From: Mycolicibacterium crocinum
GTDB taxonomy: Bacteria > Actinomycetota > Actinomycetes > Mycobacteriales > Mycobacteriaceae
Assembly (NCBI RefSeq): GCF_022370635.2
Contig: NZ_CP092362.2
Location: forward strand, 4,216,001 to 4,280,000
Length of the DNA stretch: 64,000 nucleotides
Reading direction: 5' to 3'
The position numbers were made by a program, and so were the translations under genes. The notes under the pieces were generated by a model that saw only the letters and a program-made list of their open reading frames with translations, was not told the origin of the DNA and did not search any database. Shown here piece by piece: positions 25,127-33,884 of the stretch; within the stretch, counting starts at the first letter, position 1, and each line of letters begins with the position of its first letter.

Positions 25127-26308
25127 TTGAGCGACCAGATTCCCATCAGCGGTGCATGCGCCGCGGGTTTCGACGCCGTGCGCGACGCCTTCGAGAAGAA
25201 CTTCGCCGCTCGCGATGAGGTCGGCGCGGCCGTCGCCGTGTGGGTCGACGGCGACCTCGTGGTCAATCTCTGGGGCGGTTACGCCGACGCCCGCCGTCGC
25301 CGCCGGTGGCGGCAGGACACCCTGGCCAGCGTGTTCTCCGGCACCAAGGGTTTGACGAGCACGTGTGTGCATCTGCTCGCCGATCGCGGCGAGCTCGACC
25401 TGTATGCGCCGGTCGCCCATTACTGGCCTGAGTTCGCGCAGAACGGCAAGCAGAACATCACGATCGCCTCGGTGCTCGGGCACCGCTCGGGGGTGATCGG
25501 CCCTCGCACCCGGATGCACTGGGGCGACACCACCGACTGGGACCGGGTCTGCGCCGATCTCGCCGCCGCCGAGCCGTGGTGGCCACCGGGGACGGCGCAG
25601 GGCTATCACATGGTCAGCTTCGGCTTCATTCTCGGCGAGGTGGTCCGCCGGGTCACCGGCCGGACGATCGGTCACTACCTGCGGACCGAGATCGCCGAGC
25701 CGATGGGCATCGACGTGCACATCGGTCTGTCGGCCGCCGACCATCAGCGGTGCGCGGACATGATCAACAAGCCGCACATCCGCGATGTGCTGGCCAACGG
25801 CCAGGCGCCGGGCTACCCGACGTCACTTGCCGAGCATCCGATGGCAGGCATGGCGGTGGCCATGGGCTTCGTTCCCGATGACGAACTGGGCTCCAACGAA
25901 CTCGAGCGGTGGCGGTCCAGCGAGTTCCCGAGCACCAACGGCCACGTGTCGGCACTCGGCCTGGCCACGTTCTACAACGGTCTGGCGCAGGAGAAGCTGC
26001 TCAGCCGCGAACAGCTGGAGGCGGCGCGGGTGTCGCAGGGCGGCTTCGACACCGACGTCGTCCTCGGGCCGCGGGTCGCCGATCACGGCTGGGGGTTGGG
26101 CTACATGCTCAACCAGCGTGGGGTGGCCGGGCCGAACCTGCGCAGCTTCGGACATGGCGGATCGGGCGGCTCGTACGGGTTCGTCGACCTCGAACACCGC
26201 ATCGGCTACGCCTACGTGATGAACTACTTCGACGCCACCAAGTGCAACGCCGACCCCCGCAGCACCGCGCTCAGCGACGAGGTCTACCGCGCTCTCGGCG
26301 TGCTCTGA
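25127..26308 (+). CDS. lipP: Beta-lactamase-fold esterase, LipP-like
   Basis: A 393-residue protein of the class C beta-lactamase fold esterases. VFSGTKGLTSTC contains the SxxK motif (Ser and Lys three apart), the catalytic pair; HMVSFGFILGEVV carries the Tyr/Ser-type second motif region, and SFGHGGSGGSYGF the third. No signal peptide is seen, so the enzyme is probably cytoplasmic. I chose the TTG at 25127 because AGGAGG lies six bases upstream and the frame then begins MSDQIPISG; the in-frame ATG at 25097 has no ribosome site. Position after tig and before nei-rpiB matches lipP in M. tuberculosis, from memory. Its natural ester is unknown. Confidence 0.86.
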   Translation: MSDQIPISGACAAGFDAVRDAFEKNFAARDEVGAAVAVWVDGDLVVNLWGGYADARRRRRWRQDTLASVFSGTKGLTSTCVHLLADRGELDLYAPVAHYWPEFAQNGKQNITIASVLGHRSGVIGPRTRMHWGDTTDWDRVCADLAAAEPWWPPGTAQGYHMVSFGFILGEVVRRVTGRTIGHYLRTEIAEPMGIDVHIGLSAADHQRCADMINKPHIRDVLANGQAPGYPTSLAEHPMAGMAVAMGFVPDDELGSNELERWRSSEFPSTNGHVSALGLATFYNGLAQEKLLSREQLEAARVSQGGFDTDVVLGPRVADHGWGLGYMLNQRGVAGPNLRSFGHGGSGGSYGFVDLEHRIGYAYVMNYFDATKCNADPRSTALSDEVYRALGVL

Positions 26309-26362
26309 CAGGCAAACTTCCGTTCTCCGGAGCACTTTCACAGGATCGGTACTGTGGACGCC

Positions 26363-27211
26363 ATGAACGGTGTGCTGGTCGTGCTCATCCTGGTTGTCGT
26401 CGCCGTGATCGTGCTGGCGGTGGTGAGTTCGTCGCGGGCCTCGGGCAATCGCAATGCCGCCTCGCTGGCCGACGCCAAGGCGGATGCGCGGCGGGTGATC
26501 GAGCGGCTCGGTGGGCAGGTGCTCAACCTGTCCGGCAACAACGACGCCGCCACCCAGGCGTTGGCTGACGCCTCCGAACGGTTCACCGCCGCCTCCTCGC
26601 AGATCGAGCAGGCCACTACCGCCAAGCAGGCGATGCTGGCCAAGGAAAGCGCGATCGAAGGGCTGTACTACGTGCGCGCCGCGCGCACCGCGATGGGCAT
26701 GGACCCCGGCCCGGAACTGGAATCGATGACCGGCCAGAAGGCGGCCGGTGCGGTGACCGAGGACCGCAAGGTCCAGTTCGAAGGTCGCGAGATCGAAGCC
26801 TCCCCCACCCCGAGCCCGCGGACGCCGAACTACTACCCCGGCGGCCGGGTCGCGGGCCGTCCGGTCCCCGCCGGCTGGTACTCCGAGCCGTGGTGGAAGA
26901 CGGCACTGGTGGCCGGCGCCTGGGGCGTGGGGTCGGTGTTGCTGTTCGACGCGCTGTTCTCCGGTATGCACGGAGTCGATTACGGCGCTTCGGGATTCGA
27001 GAACGGCTTCGGCTCGGGCTTCGACCAGGGCTACGACCAGGGGTATGACCAAGGCCTGGACGCGGCCGGTCAGGACGGCGGCTGGGGCGGTGACGGCGGC
27101 GGTTGGGGTGGCGATGGCGGCGGCTGGGATGGCGGCGGCCTTGGTGACAGCGGCGGCTGGGGTGGCGGCGACTTCGGCGGCGGAGACTTCGGCGGGTTCG
27201 GCGACTTCTAG
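26363..27211 (+). CDS. Membrane protein with Gly/Asp-rich C-terminal tail
   Basis: A 282-residue protein. One membrane helix starts at residue 2 (VLVVLILVVVAVIVLAVV), followed by a helical region (residues 30-110) with ALADASERFTAASSQIEQA, probably a coiled coil. A second hydrophobic segment near 185 (TALVAGAWGVGSVLLFDALF) precedes a tail of about 70 residues made of FDQGYDQGYDQGLD and GGWGGDGGGW units ending GGFGDF. ATG 26363 and GTG 26354 are both possible starts. The stop codon overlaps that of the convergent antiporter gene. No function is recognised. Confidence 0.75.
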   Translation: MNGVLVVLILVVVAVIVLAVVSSSRASGNRNAASLADAKADARRVIERLGGQVLNLSGNNDAATQALADASERFTAASSQIEQATTAKQAMLAKESAIEGLYYVRAARTAMGMDPGPELESMTGQKAAGAVTEDRKVQFEGREIEASPTPSPRTPNYYPGGRVAGRPVPAGWYSEPWWKTALVAGAWGVGSVLLFDALFSGMHGVDYGASGFENGFGSGFDQGYDQGYDQGLDAAGQDGGWGGDGGGWGGDGGGWDGGGLGDSGGWGGGDFGGGDFGGFGDF

Positions 27212-28899
27212 ATCCGGCTCTCCATCCGGGCGGTCACGCTGGCCTCCTGCAGGTCCAACCGGCCCAGCATGGCCCGCACGGCCTCGTCGTCGATGCGTCC
27301 CTCATCACGCTCTTTGATCAGCGCCGCACGCTGAGCGGCCAACACATTGCGGTACAGCGTCGAGAACACTTCGGCCCGCAGGTCGTGTTCCTCGGGATCG
27401 GGCATTTCGTCGGCGTCCTTGGAGTGCCGCGCGATCCAGGTGCGGATGTCGGTCAGCACGTGGGGGTCGAGGCCGTTCGGCGGGTTGGCCTCGAAATAGG
27501 CGAGCACCTCGTCGGCCGCCGCGTGGACGGTGCTCTCGGCTTTCGCGGTCTCCTCCCGGTCGTAGGCTCGGTCGCCGTCCGGCGAGGACACTTTCAGCCG
27601 GCGAATCAACGGCGGTAGGGTCCAGCCCTGCAGCAGCAGCGTGCCGACGGCGACCACAAACGCGATCGCCTGAATGGTGGCCCGCTCGGGGAACGGCTCG
27701 CCGCCGGCGATGGTCGGCGGGATACCGGCCGCGGCGGCCAGCGTCACCACCCCGCGCATTCCCGTCCAGGAGACCACCACATTTTCCTGCCAGGTCAGCG
27801 CTGTGTGGTCAATCATCGCTCGCCACTTGCCCTTTGGCTTGTCCCGCTTCCGGACACCGAGTGCTCCCCGACCGCCGCGTTCGGGGATCGGCACGCTCAG
27901 TTTGCGGTCGACGTGGCGGAACAGGACTCCACGGCCGAACATCACGAACACCGACAGCGGACGGATCACCAGGACTATCCCCAGTACCACCGCCGCGGCG
28001 ACGCCCACCTCCATGAGTGATTCGTGCGCATCGCGCAGGTCCTCCAGTACGAAACGCAGATGAAGCCCGATGTAGGCGAAGACGAACGCCTCCAGCAGCA
28101 CGTCGACGGAATTCCAGACGTAGCGCTCCTGCAGTCGGGTTTGGTAGCCGGCGCTCAGCGTTCCGCTGCCGACGACGAATCCGGCGGCCACCACGGCCAG
28201 CACTCCCGACGCGTGAAAACGCTCGGCAGTGATGTAGGCGGCGAACGGCACCACCAGGCCCTGGATGGTTTCCAGGCTCGCGCTGTTGAGTCGCTCGCGG
28301 ATCCACAGCGTTACGTAGCCGAGCGCGACACCCACCGCCGGACCGAGCAGTGCGCTGTATCCGAACAGCAGCAGCGGGTTGCTGATGAAGACGTGGGTGC
28401 CGGCAACCTGGGCGACCGCGATCGAAAACAATGCCAGCGCCGCGGCGTCGTTGATCAGGCTCTCGCCGGTCAAGATCGTCATCACCCGCTTGGGCAGTCC
28501 CAGTTTGCGGCCCACCGCGACAGCGGTGACGGCATCGGGCGGCGCGACGATCGCTCCGAGGACCAGCGCGGTCGCGAACGTCAGCGGCACCACCACCAGC
28601 CACGCCGACACCGCGGCGACGGTGAAGGCGGTGACCACGACCAGGCCCACCCCGAGGCCGAGGATCGGCTTGATGTTGCGCATGAACGCGGGGAACGAGA
28701 AGTCCAGCGCCGCGGAGTAGAGCAGCGGCGGCAGCACCACGGAAAGCAGGACGTGCGAGTCCAGTTCAGGGGCGACGAATCCCGGCACGAACGACACGAC
28801 GATGCCGACGACGACGATCATCAGGGCGGGCTCCACGCCTCGCTGCTTGGCGATCGCCGCGACAACGATGGCGCCGACGACGACGAGAATCAGTTCCAT
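27208..28899 (-). CDS. Na+/H+ antiporter, CPA1 (NhaP/YjcE-like) family
   Basis: A 563-residue monovalent cation/proton antiporter. About twelve membrane helices span residues 1-420, with the diagnostic APPDAVTAVAVGRKLGLP and TGESLINDAAALALFSIAV segments; the NDAA aspartate is the conserved ion-binding residue. The C-terminal 140 residues are soluble and charged (YFEANPPNGLDPHVLTDIRTW is the kind of segment seen, split here as YFEANPPNGL and DPHVLTDIRTW) and probably regulatory. The 60-residue cytoplasmic loop near 330-370 is unusually basic. Role: pH and sodium homeostasis. ATG 28899 fits. Confidence 0.9.
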   Translation of the reverse strand: MELILVVVGAIVVAAIAKQRGVEPALMIVVVGIVVSFVPGFVAPELDSHVLLSVVLPPLLYSAALDFSFPAFMRNIKPILGLGVGLVVVTAFTVAAVSAWLVVVPLTFATALVLGAIVAPPDAVTAVAVGRKLGLPKRVMTILTGESLINDAAALALFSIAVAQVAGTHVFISNPLLLFGYSALLGPAVGVALGYVTLWIRERLNSASLETIQGLVVPFAAYITAERFHASGVLAVVAAGFVVGSGTLSAGYQTRLQERYVWNSVDVLLEAFVFAYIGLHLRFVLEDLRDAHESLMEVGVAAAVVLGIVLVIRPLSVFVMFGRGVLFRHVDRKLSVPIPERGGRGALGVRKRDKPKGKWRAMIDHTALTWQENVVVSWTGMRGVVTLAAAAGIPPTIAGGEPFPERATIQAIAFVVAVGTLLLQGWTLPPLIRRLKVSSPDGDRAYDREETAKAESTVHAAADEVLAYFEANPPNGLDPHVLTDIRTWIARHSKDADEMPDPEEHDLRAEVFSTLYRNVLAAQRAALIKERDEGRIDDEAVRAMLGRLDLQEASVTARMESRI

Positions 28900-28935
28900 A
28901 CAAGCATTCTCGCGGGTGGCGTCCGGCGGCGCCGA

Positions 28936-29727
28936 TCACACCTGACAGGTGGGGCACCAAAACACGTTGCGACCTTCCAATTCGGCGGTCCGCACCGGGG
29001 TCGCACACACCCGGCAGGGCTCGCCGGCGCGCCGGTAGACGTAGGTCCGCGGACGGTTCGGCGCGTACGACGGTGGCCCGTGATCGTGTTCGGGCCGCAC
29101 CACGACGATCTTGCCGCGCCGCACGCCGACCTTCATCAACTCGACCAGGTCGGTCCAGGCATCGGCGAACTCGACCTCGGAGACGTCGCGGCCCAGCCGG
29201 TAGGGGTCGATGTGATGCCGGAACAGCAACTCGCTGCGATACACGTTGCCCACTCCTGCGATCACGCTCTGATCCATCAGCAGCGCACCGATCGACTTGC
29301 GGGACTTGGAGATTCGGGCCCATGCCAGTGACGGGTCGGCGTCGCGGCGCAGCGGGTCGGGTCCGAGTCGGGCCACGATGGCCGACACCTGCGCCTCGTC
29401 CATCACCTCGCAGGCCGTCGGGCCACGCAGGTCGGTGCCCCATTCGGTGCCGACGATCCGCATGCGCACCTGGCCGACCGGCAGGGGCATCGGCACCGGA
29501 GCCTCGGTGAAGGTGCCGTACAGCCCGAGGTGCACATGCACGATCGGGCCGCCGTCGTAGTGATGGAACAGGTGCTTGCCCCAGACCGAGGCACGCGTGA
29601 ACACCCGGCCGTTGACGATCGAGGAGTCGGTGAACCTGCCCTGCGGGCTCGACACGGCCGCAGGGGCGCCGGCGAACCGGCGCTGGTGCAGCCGCGCGAG
29701 CCGGTGAAGGGTATGCCCTTCCGGCAC
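28936..29727 (-). CDS. nei: Endonuclease VIII-type DNA glycosylase Nei
   Basis: A 263-residue base-excision glycosylase/AP lyase of the Fpg/Nei family, which removes oxidised bases. After loss of Met the catalytic Pro2-Glu3 is present (PEGHTLHRLARLH). The helix-two-turn-helix region holds MDQSVIAGVGNVYRSELLF, and the C-terminal zinc finger is complete with CRVCATPV and FWCPTCQV (four cysteines). The start is a GTG three bases after the stop of rpiB, so the two form an operon. Position agrees with the M. tuberculosis Nei1 gene, from memory. Confidence 0.95.
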   Translation of the reverse strand: MPEGHTLHRLARLHQRRFAGAPAAVSSPQGRFTDSSIVNGRVFTRASVWGKHLFHHYDGGPIVHVHLGLYGTFTEAPVPMPLPVGQVRMRIVGTEWGTDLRGPTACEVMDEAQVSAIVARLGPDPLRRDADPSLAWARISKSRKSIGALLMDQSVIAGVGNVYRSELLFRHHIDPYRLGRDVSEVEFADAWTDLVELMKVGVRRGKIVVVRPEHDHGPPSYAPNRPRTYVYRRAGEPCRVCATPVRTAELEGRNVFWCPTCQV

Positions 29728-29730
29728 GAC

Positions 29731-30210
29731 TCAGGCCGGGGCGCCGGGGACCGGCGGCGCGACGTGGGTGCGCTCGTATTCGTCGAGGATGTCGATACGA
29801 CGTTGGTGCCGTTCGGCTTTCGACCACGGGGTGGACAGGAATGCGTCGACGATCGCCAACGCCTCCTCCTGGGTGTGCATGCGGCCGCCGATGCCGATCA
29901 GCTGCGCGTTGTTGTGCTCGCGGGCCAGCGATGCGGTCTCGGTGCTCCACGCCAGCGCGCAGCGGGCGCCGGGCACCTTGTTGGCCGCGATCTGCTCGCC
30001 GTTGCCGGAGCCGCCCAGCACGATGCCGAGGCTCTCGGGGTCGGCGACCGTGCGCTGCGCGGCGGCGATGCAGAAGGCCGGGTAGTCGTCGTCGGCGTCG
30101 TAGGTGTACGCGCCGCAGTCGATCGGCTCGTGACCACCGTTCTTCAGGTGTTCGATGATGGCTTGCTTGAGTTCGTATCCGGCATGGTCCGAGCCGAGGT
30201 AGACACGCAT
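29731..30210 (-). CDS. rpiB: Ribose-5-phosphate isomerase B
   Basis: Interconverts ribose 5-phosphate and ribulose 5-phosphate in the pentose phosphate pathway. The 159-residue protein starts MRVYLGSDHAGYELKQ, holds GIVLGGSGNGEQIAANKVPG (the phosphate and base region) and HNNAQLIGIGGRMH. The active-site position that is Cys in many RpiB enzymes is replaced in mycobacteria; here the loop GGSGNGEQ has Ser, in line with that. ATG 30210 is clear. It is upstream of nei by three bases. Confidence 0.96.
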   Translation of the reverse strand: MRVYLGSDHAGYELKQAIIEHLKNGGHEPIDCGAYTYDADDDYPAFCIAAAQRTVADPESLGIVLGGSGNGEQIAANKVPGARCALAWSTETASLAREHNNAQLIGIGGRMHTQEEALAIVDAFLSTPWSKAERHQRRIDILDEYERTHVAPPVPGAPA

Positions 30211-30236
30211 GGCCGATACCTTACTTCGGCGAAGCG

Positions 30237-31190
30237 TCAGCCCACCGTGATGGCGTCCAACCGCTCCTTGATGAACGCCGACGATGTCACGGGCGAAAGC
30301 CCGGCCACCCGCCCGACCGGCGGCTGCAACGGGGTGACGAGCGCATCGTGGTTGGCCTCGTAGAAGTAGATCAGCGAGATCAGGTCCTCCTCGGGGGCGT
30401 GCGGTTGCGGGGGCAGCACCCGATGCCGACCCGACGGCCAGCGCCGTCCGCTCCAATACTCCAGGAGGTCGCCGATGTTGATCGTCAGCGCCGCCGGGTC
30501 GTAGGGGGCGTCCTCCCAGCCGTCGGCTTCGGAGAAAACTTGCAGCCCACCGGCTCCGGGCTCGCGATCCAGGATTGTCACGGTGCCGAAGTCGGTGTGC
30601 GGGCCGATCCGGAACTGCCCGGGCTCGGGCTCGCCCACGACGCTGACCGGCGGATAGTGGTTGATGTTCATGGTCCAGGTCGGCCGGTCGGCCAGGGCAG
30701 CGAAGGGATTGGTCGCCAGGCCCAGCGCATGCGCCATCAGGGCCAGCAGATCGTCAGCCAACCGGCGCACGGCCGCGGTGTATTCGTCGACCAGCGGCCG
30801 CAGCTCGGCCACCTCGTCAGGCCAGACGTTGGGCGCGAACCAGATCCGGTCGATCTCGGGATCGCCGACGGCCGTCTCGGCGCCCAAGCTGTAGCTCTCC
30901 TTGAGGTCCGGCGGCGTCTCGGTGCCCTCGGCGTAGGCGTTCGCTTCCGCACCGGGAGCGATCCAGCCGTGGCCGCCGACTGGCACGGAGTACCGGCGCT
31001 TGACCTCGTCGGGCAGGCTGAAGAACCGTCGCGACGCGGCGCGCACATCCGCGGCCAGCTGCGGATCGATGCCGTGACCGGTGACCAGGATGAACCCCGC
31101 CTGCTGCAGCCCCTCGTCGAGTTCGGCGGCGACAGCGTCGGCCTCCGCTCCCCCGGCGTACCAGCGAGAGATGTCGATGGTCGCGATCAC
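30237..31190 (-). CDS. 2-oxoglutarate/Fe(II) dioxygenase, isopenicillin-N-synthase-like
   Basis: A 317-residue non-haem iron dioxygenase. The N-terminal DIOX_N region (AGFILVTGHGIDPQL) is followed by the iron ligands His198 and Asp200 in IGPHTDFGTVTIL and His256 in SGRHRVLPP, which together with the downstream region bind 2-oxoglutarate. The GTG start overlaps the stop of the deaminase gene by four bases. Being coupled to a base permease and a cytosine-deaminase-like enzyme, it probably acts on a pyrimidine. The thymine-7-hydroxylase class of fungi belongs to the same superfamily, which makes oxidation of thymine's methyl group a fair guess. Substrate is not proven. Confidence 0.85.
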   Translation of the reverse strand: MIATIDISRWYAGGAEADAVAAELDEGLQQAGFILVTGHGIDPQLAADVRAASRRFFSLPDEVKRRYSVPVGGHGWIAPGAEANAYAEGTETPPDLKESYSLGAETAVGDPEIDRIWFAPNVWPDEVAELRPLVDEYTAAVRRLADDLLALMAHALGLATNPFAALADRPTWTMNINHYPPVSVVGEPEPGQFRIGPHTDFGTVTILDREPGAGGLQVFSEADGWEDAPYDPAALTINIGDLLEYWSGRRWPSGRHRVLPPQPHAPEEDLISLIYFYEANHDALVTPLQPPVGRVAGLSPVTSSAFIKERLDAITVG

Positions 31191-31633
31191 TCCGCCACTC
31201 CGATGTCCTCGTTCCACAGCTCCGGGTTGGCGGCGATGAAGTCGGTCATCATCGCCACACAGCGCTCGTCGTCGAGCAGGTTGACCTCGACGCCGTGATC
31301 GGCCAGCCAGTCGTGACCACCGACGAACGTGCGACTCTCCCCGATCACCAGCGCGCCGATGTTGAACTGGCGCACCAGCCCGCTGCAGTACCAGCACGGC
31401 GACAGCGTGGTGACCATGACCGTCGAGCGGTAGTCACGCTGGCGGCCGGCGGCGCGGAAGGCGTCGGTCTCGGCGTGCAATGACGGATCACCCTGCTGCA
31501 CGCGTCGGTTGTGCCCGCTGCCCAACAGCATCCCGTCGGAGCTGAACAGCGCCGCTCCGATCGGAATCCCGCCTTCCGCCAACCCCTTTCGCGCCTCATC
31601 CACCGCGACATCGATCATTTCGGCCGGCGTCAT
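31187..31633 (-). CDS. Cytidine/cytosine deaminase-like zinc hydrolase
   Basis: A 148-residue member of the cytidine-deaminase-like superfamily. The zinc-binding and catalytic motif HAE is present in PSLHAETDAF, with the second half SPCWYCSGLV (PCxxC). The tail DERCVAMMTDFIAANPELWNEDIG, given here as DERCVAMMTDF and IAANPELWNEDIG, resembles yeast-type cytosine deaminase, which ends in a similar NPxxWNEDIG-like segment. It should deaminate cytosine, possibly 5-methylcytosine. Both ends overlap neighbours by four bases, between an NCS1 permease and a dioxygenase. The frame extends upstream into the permease gene; I take ATG 31633. Confidence 0.87.
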   Translation of the reverse strand: MTPAEMIDVAVDEARKGLAEGGIPIGAALFSSDGMLLGSGHNRRVQQGDPSLHAETDAFRAAGRQRDYRSTVMVTTLSPCWYCSGLVRQFNIGALVIGESRTFVGGHDWLADHGVEVNLLDDERCVAMMTDFIAANPELWNEDIGVAE

Positions 31634-33039
31634 ACCGCGAGGCGCTCGGCGGCGATCTTCGATCGGCATAGCACAAGATAACTTGCGCCGGCGATCAGGA
31701 AGCCGACGAAGAACGTGATGTCACCGAGTTGCGGCAGCGCGCGGGCGATGTAGCCGACGAACTTCTCCTGATTGGAGAACAACAGCACCGACACCACCAA
31801 GCCGATGAGGAACGACGCGAAGCCACCCCAGTTGGTGTAGCCGCGGTCGTACAGGAATCCGGCGATGGACTGGCCTCGGCGCAGATACTGATCGGCGAAC
31901 ACCACGCCCAGCCACGGGCCGATCCAGTAGGCGATGATCAAGAGGAAGGCCTCGTAGCTCGCGGCGGCGTCGGCCAGCGCCCACCACGCGATGCCGAAGC
32001 CGGCCACCCCGAAGAACACCGTAACCATCGCGCGGGCGATGTGGTGCGGCAGCTTGACCCCGATCGTGACGAAAGCCATTGCACCGGAATAGATATTGAT
32101 CGCGTTGGCGGCGATGGCACCCACCGCGATGGCCAGCAGGGTGGCCTTGGCCAGCGGCGAAGCCAGCTCGCTGGTGAACGCCTCGGTGGGGTTGTCGGAC
32201 AGCGCCGGACCGATGGTCACCGATGCGGCGCCGACGATTTCGAGGATCGTGCAGGACAAGAACAGTCCCAGGGAGGCGAACAGCCCGGTGCGAGCGGTCG
32301 AGACGGTGGCCGGGAGATAACGGGTGTAGTCGGCGGCGTAGGGCGTCCAGCCCGCCGCATAGCCGAACGCGGTCCCGACGGTGAGCAGGAACCCGCCCAG
32401 CCCGCCGACGCCCCCGTCGACCGCCGGTGCACCGAAGTGCGATTTGGTGAGGATCACCACCGAGGCGACCGCGAAGATCACCGCGAGCACCGGGAACGAC
32501 CAGCGCTCGAAGGCTTGAACCAGGTTGTGGCCGAAGAACGCGAACCCGGTCTGGATCAGCACGACGATCACCAACGCCGGCAGCGGGCCGATTCCGAACA
32601 GAGTGGACAACGCAAAGGCACCGCTGACGCTGTTGGTGGCGAACCACCCCACACCGGCGGTCACCGACATCAGGACTGCCGGCACGGCATTGCCGTTGAA
32701 CCCGAATGCCAAGCGCCCCAACACCATCTGCGGTACGCCGTGCAGTGGGCCGCGGGCGGACAGGAAGTAATGCGCGATCGCACCCAGTCCGGTGCCGATC
32801 ACGATGCCGGCGACGGCCTGCCAGAACGTCATGCCGTAGACGGCAACCGCGAGCACGCCGACGAAGATCGTCGCGAACTCGAGGTTCGGTGACGTCCACG
32901 TCCAGAACAGCTGACGGGGCTTGCCGTGCCGATCCTCGTGCGCGATGAACTCGTTGCCACCGGGTTCGACGGCCACCAGCTTGTCGCGGTAGGTGCCGTC
33001 GGTCTGCACGCTCGGTTCGGTCGGGTCAGCCACTGTCAT
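31630..33039 (-). CDS. NCS1-family nucleobase permease
   Basis: A 469-residue transporter of the NCS1 family (cytosine, purine, uracil, allantoin or hydantoin permeases). About twelve membrane helices, with family segments LFWTWTSPNLEFATIFVG near the start, GWTPYAADYTRYLP in the middle, and YWIGPWLGVVFADQYLRRG near the end. It probably imports cytosine or a related base by cation symport. It is first of a three-gene unit with four-base overlaps: permease, deaminase, dioxygenase. ATG 33039 is clear. The closest functional match is the CodB type, judged by the deaminase next door. Confidence 0.92.
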   Translation of the reverse strand: MTVADPTEPSVQTDGTYRDKLVAVEPGGNEFIAHEDRHGKPRQLFWTWTSPNLEFATIFVGVLAVAVYGMTFWQAVAGIVIGTGLGAIAHYFLSARGPLHGVPQMVLGRLAFGFNGNAVPAVLMSVTAGVGWFATNSVSGAFALSTLFGIGPLPALVIVVLIQTGFAFFGHNLVQAFERWSFPVLAVIFAVASVVILTKSHFGAPAVDGGVGGLGGFLLTVGTAFGYAAGWTPYAADYTRYLPATVSTARTGLFASLGLFLSCTILEIVGAASVTIGPALSDNPTEAFTSELASPLAKATLLAIAVGAIAANAINIYSGAMAFVTIGVKLPHHIARAMVTVFFGVAGFGIAWWALADAAASYEAFLLIIAYWIGPWLGVVFADQYLRRGQSIAGFLYDRGYTNWGGFASFLIGLVVSVLLFSNQEKFVGYIARALPQLGDITFFVGFLIAGASYLVLCRSKIAAERLAV

Positions 33040-33074
33040 GGACTAAAAATCGACCCAACCGAGCCGTTGCGCAA

Positions 33075-33092
33075 CCGGAGGAAACCTCCCGG
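33075..33092 (-). terminator. Hairpin between the DsbA-like gene and the permease operon
   Basis: CCGGAGG-AAA-CCTCCCGG forms a 7-base stem with one bulged C. It lies 5 bases past the stop of the DsbA-like gene and 36 bases before the permease start on the same strand. It probably ends the upstream transcript. No U tract follows. Confidence 0.5.
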
Positions 33093-33096
33093 AAAC

Positions 33097-33705
33097 TTAA
33101 TCGAATTGCGGCGCTTCGGTCCTCGTCCGCTTCAGCTCCCAGAAGTGCGGGTAGGCCGCGAACGTCACCGAGGCATCCCACAGCTTGCCGGCTTCCTCAC
33201 CGCGCGGGATGCGGGACAGCACCGGACCGAAGAACGCGACCCCGTTGATGTGAATCGTCGGCGTGCCGACGTCCTCGCCGACCGCGTCCATGCCCTCGTG
33301 ATGGCTCTTGCGCAGCGCGTCGTCGTACTTGTCGGTAGTGGCCGCTTCCGCGAGTTCGGCGGGCAGGCCCACCTCGGCCAGCGACTCGGAGATGACGACG
33401 TCGAAGTCTTTGTTGTTCTGGTCGTGGATGCGGGTGCCCATCGCGGTGTAGAGCGGCGAGAGGACCGTGCGGCCATGGGCCTGCTCGGCGGCGATGGCGA
33501 CGCGGACCGGACCCCACGCCTTCTTCATCATCTCGAGGTACTCCTCGGGCAGGTCGCGCCCTTCGTTGAGGACGGCCAGGCTCATCACCCGGAAGTCGAC
33601 GTCGATGTCGCGGACCTTCTCGACCTCGAGAATCCAGCGCGAGGTGATCCAACACCACGGGCACAGCGGGTCGAACCAGAAACCGGCTACTGACTTCTCG
33701 GACAT
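33097..33705 (-). CDS. DsbA-family thioredoxin-fold protein, mycothiol-dependent nitroreductase type
   Basis: A 202-residue protein with the DsbA/FrnE fold. The redox motif CPWC is at Cys15-Cys18 (FDPLCPWCW), and a helical insertion domain lies between the two halves of the thioredoxin fold. Later segments are typical: VGTPTIHINGVAFFGPVLSRIPRG contains the cis-Pro loop (split: VGTPTIHINGV, AFFGPVLSRIPRG). It closely resembles M. tuberculosis Rv2466c as I remember it, a mycothiol-dependent oxidoreductase that also activates some nitro prodrugs. No signal peptide, hence cytoplasmic. ATG 33705 fits. Confidence 0.88.
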   Translation of the reverse strand: MSEKSVAGFWFDPLCPWCWITSRWILEVEKVRDIDVDFRVMSLAVLNEGRDLPEEYLEMMKKAWGPVRVAIAAEQAHGRTVLSPLYTAMGTRIHDQNNKDFDVVISESLAEVGLPAELAEAATTDKYDDALRKSHHEGMDAVGEDVGTPTIHINGVAFFGPVLSRIPRGEEAGKLWDASVTFAAYPHFWELKRTRTEAPQFD

Positions 33706-33884
33706 GCGGGCTCCTCCCAGCGACGGACGCAGACTTTCAACTCAACTCATGCCGTTAGATCACTGTTCCCGTATTCACCCGCCAACACCAGAAACCTTGG
33801 GTTGCCGGCACAGAAAACGCATAGGTGGCAATTCTTGACCCAACCGTGCTGTCGTTGTGACCACTGTGCAGAAGTGTTCCACGA

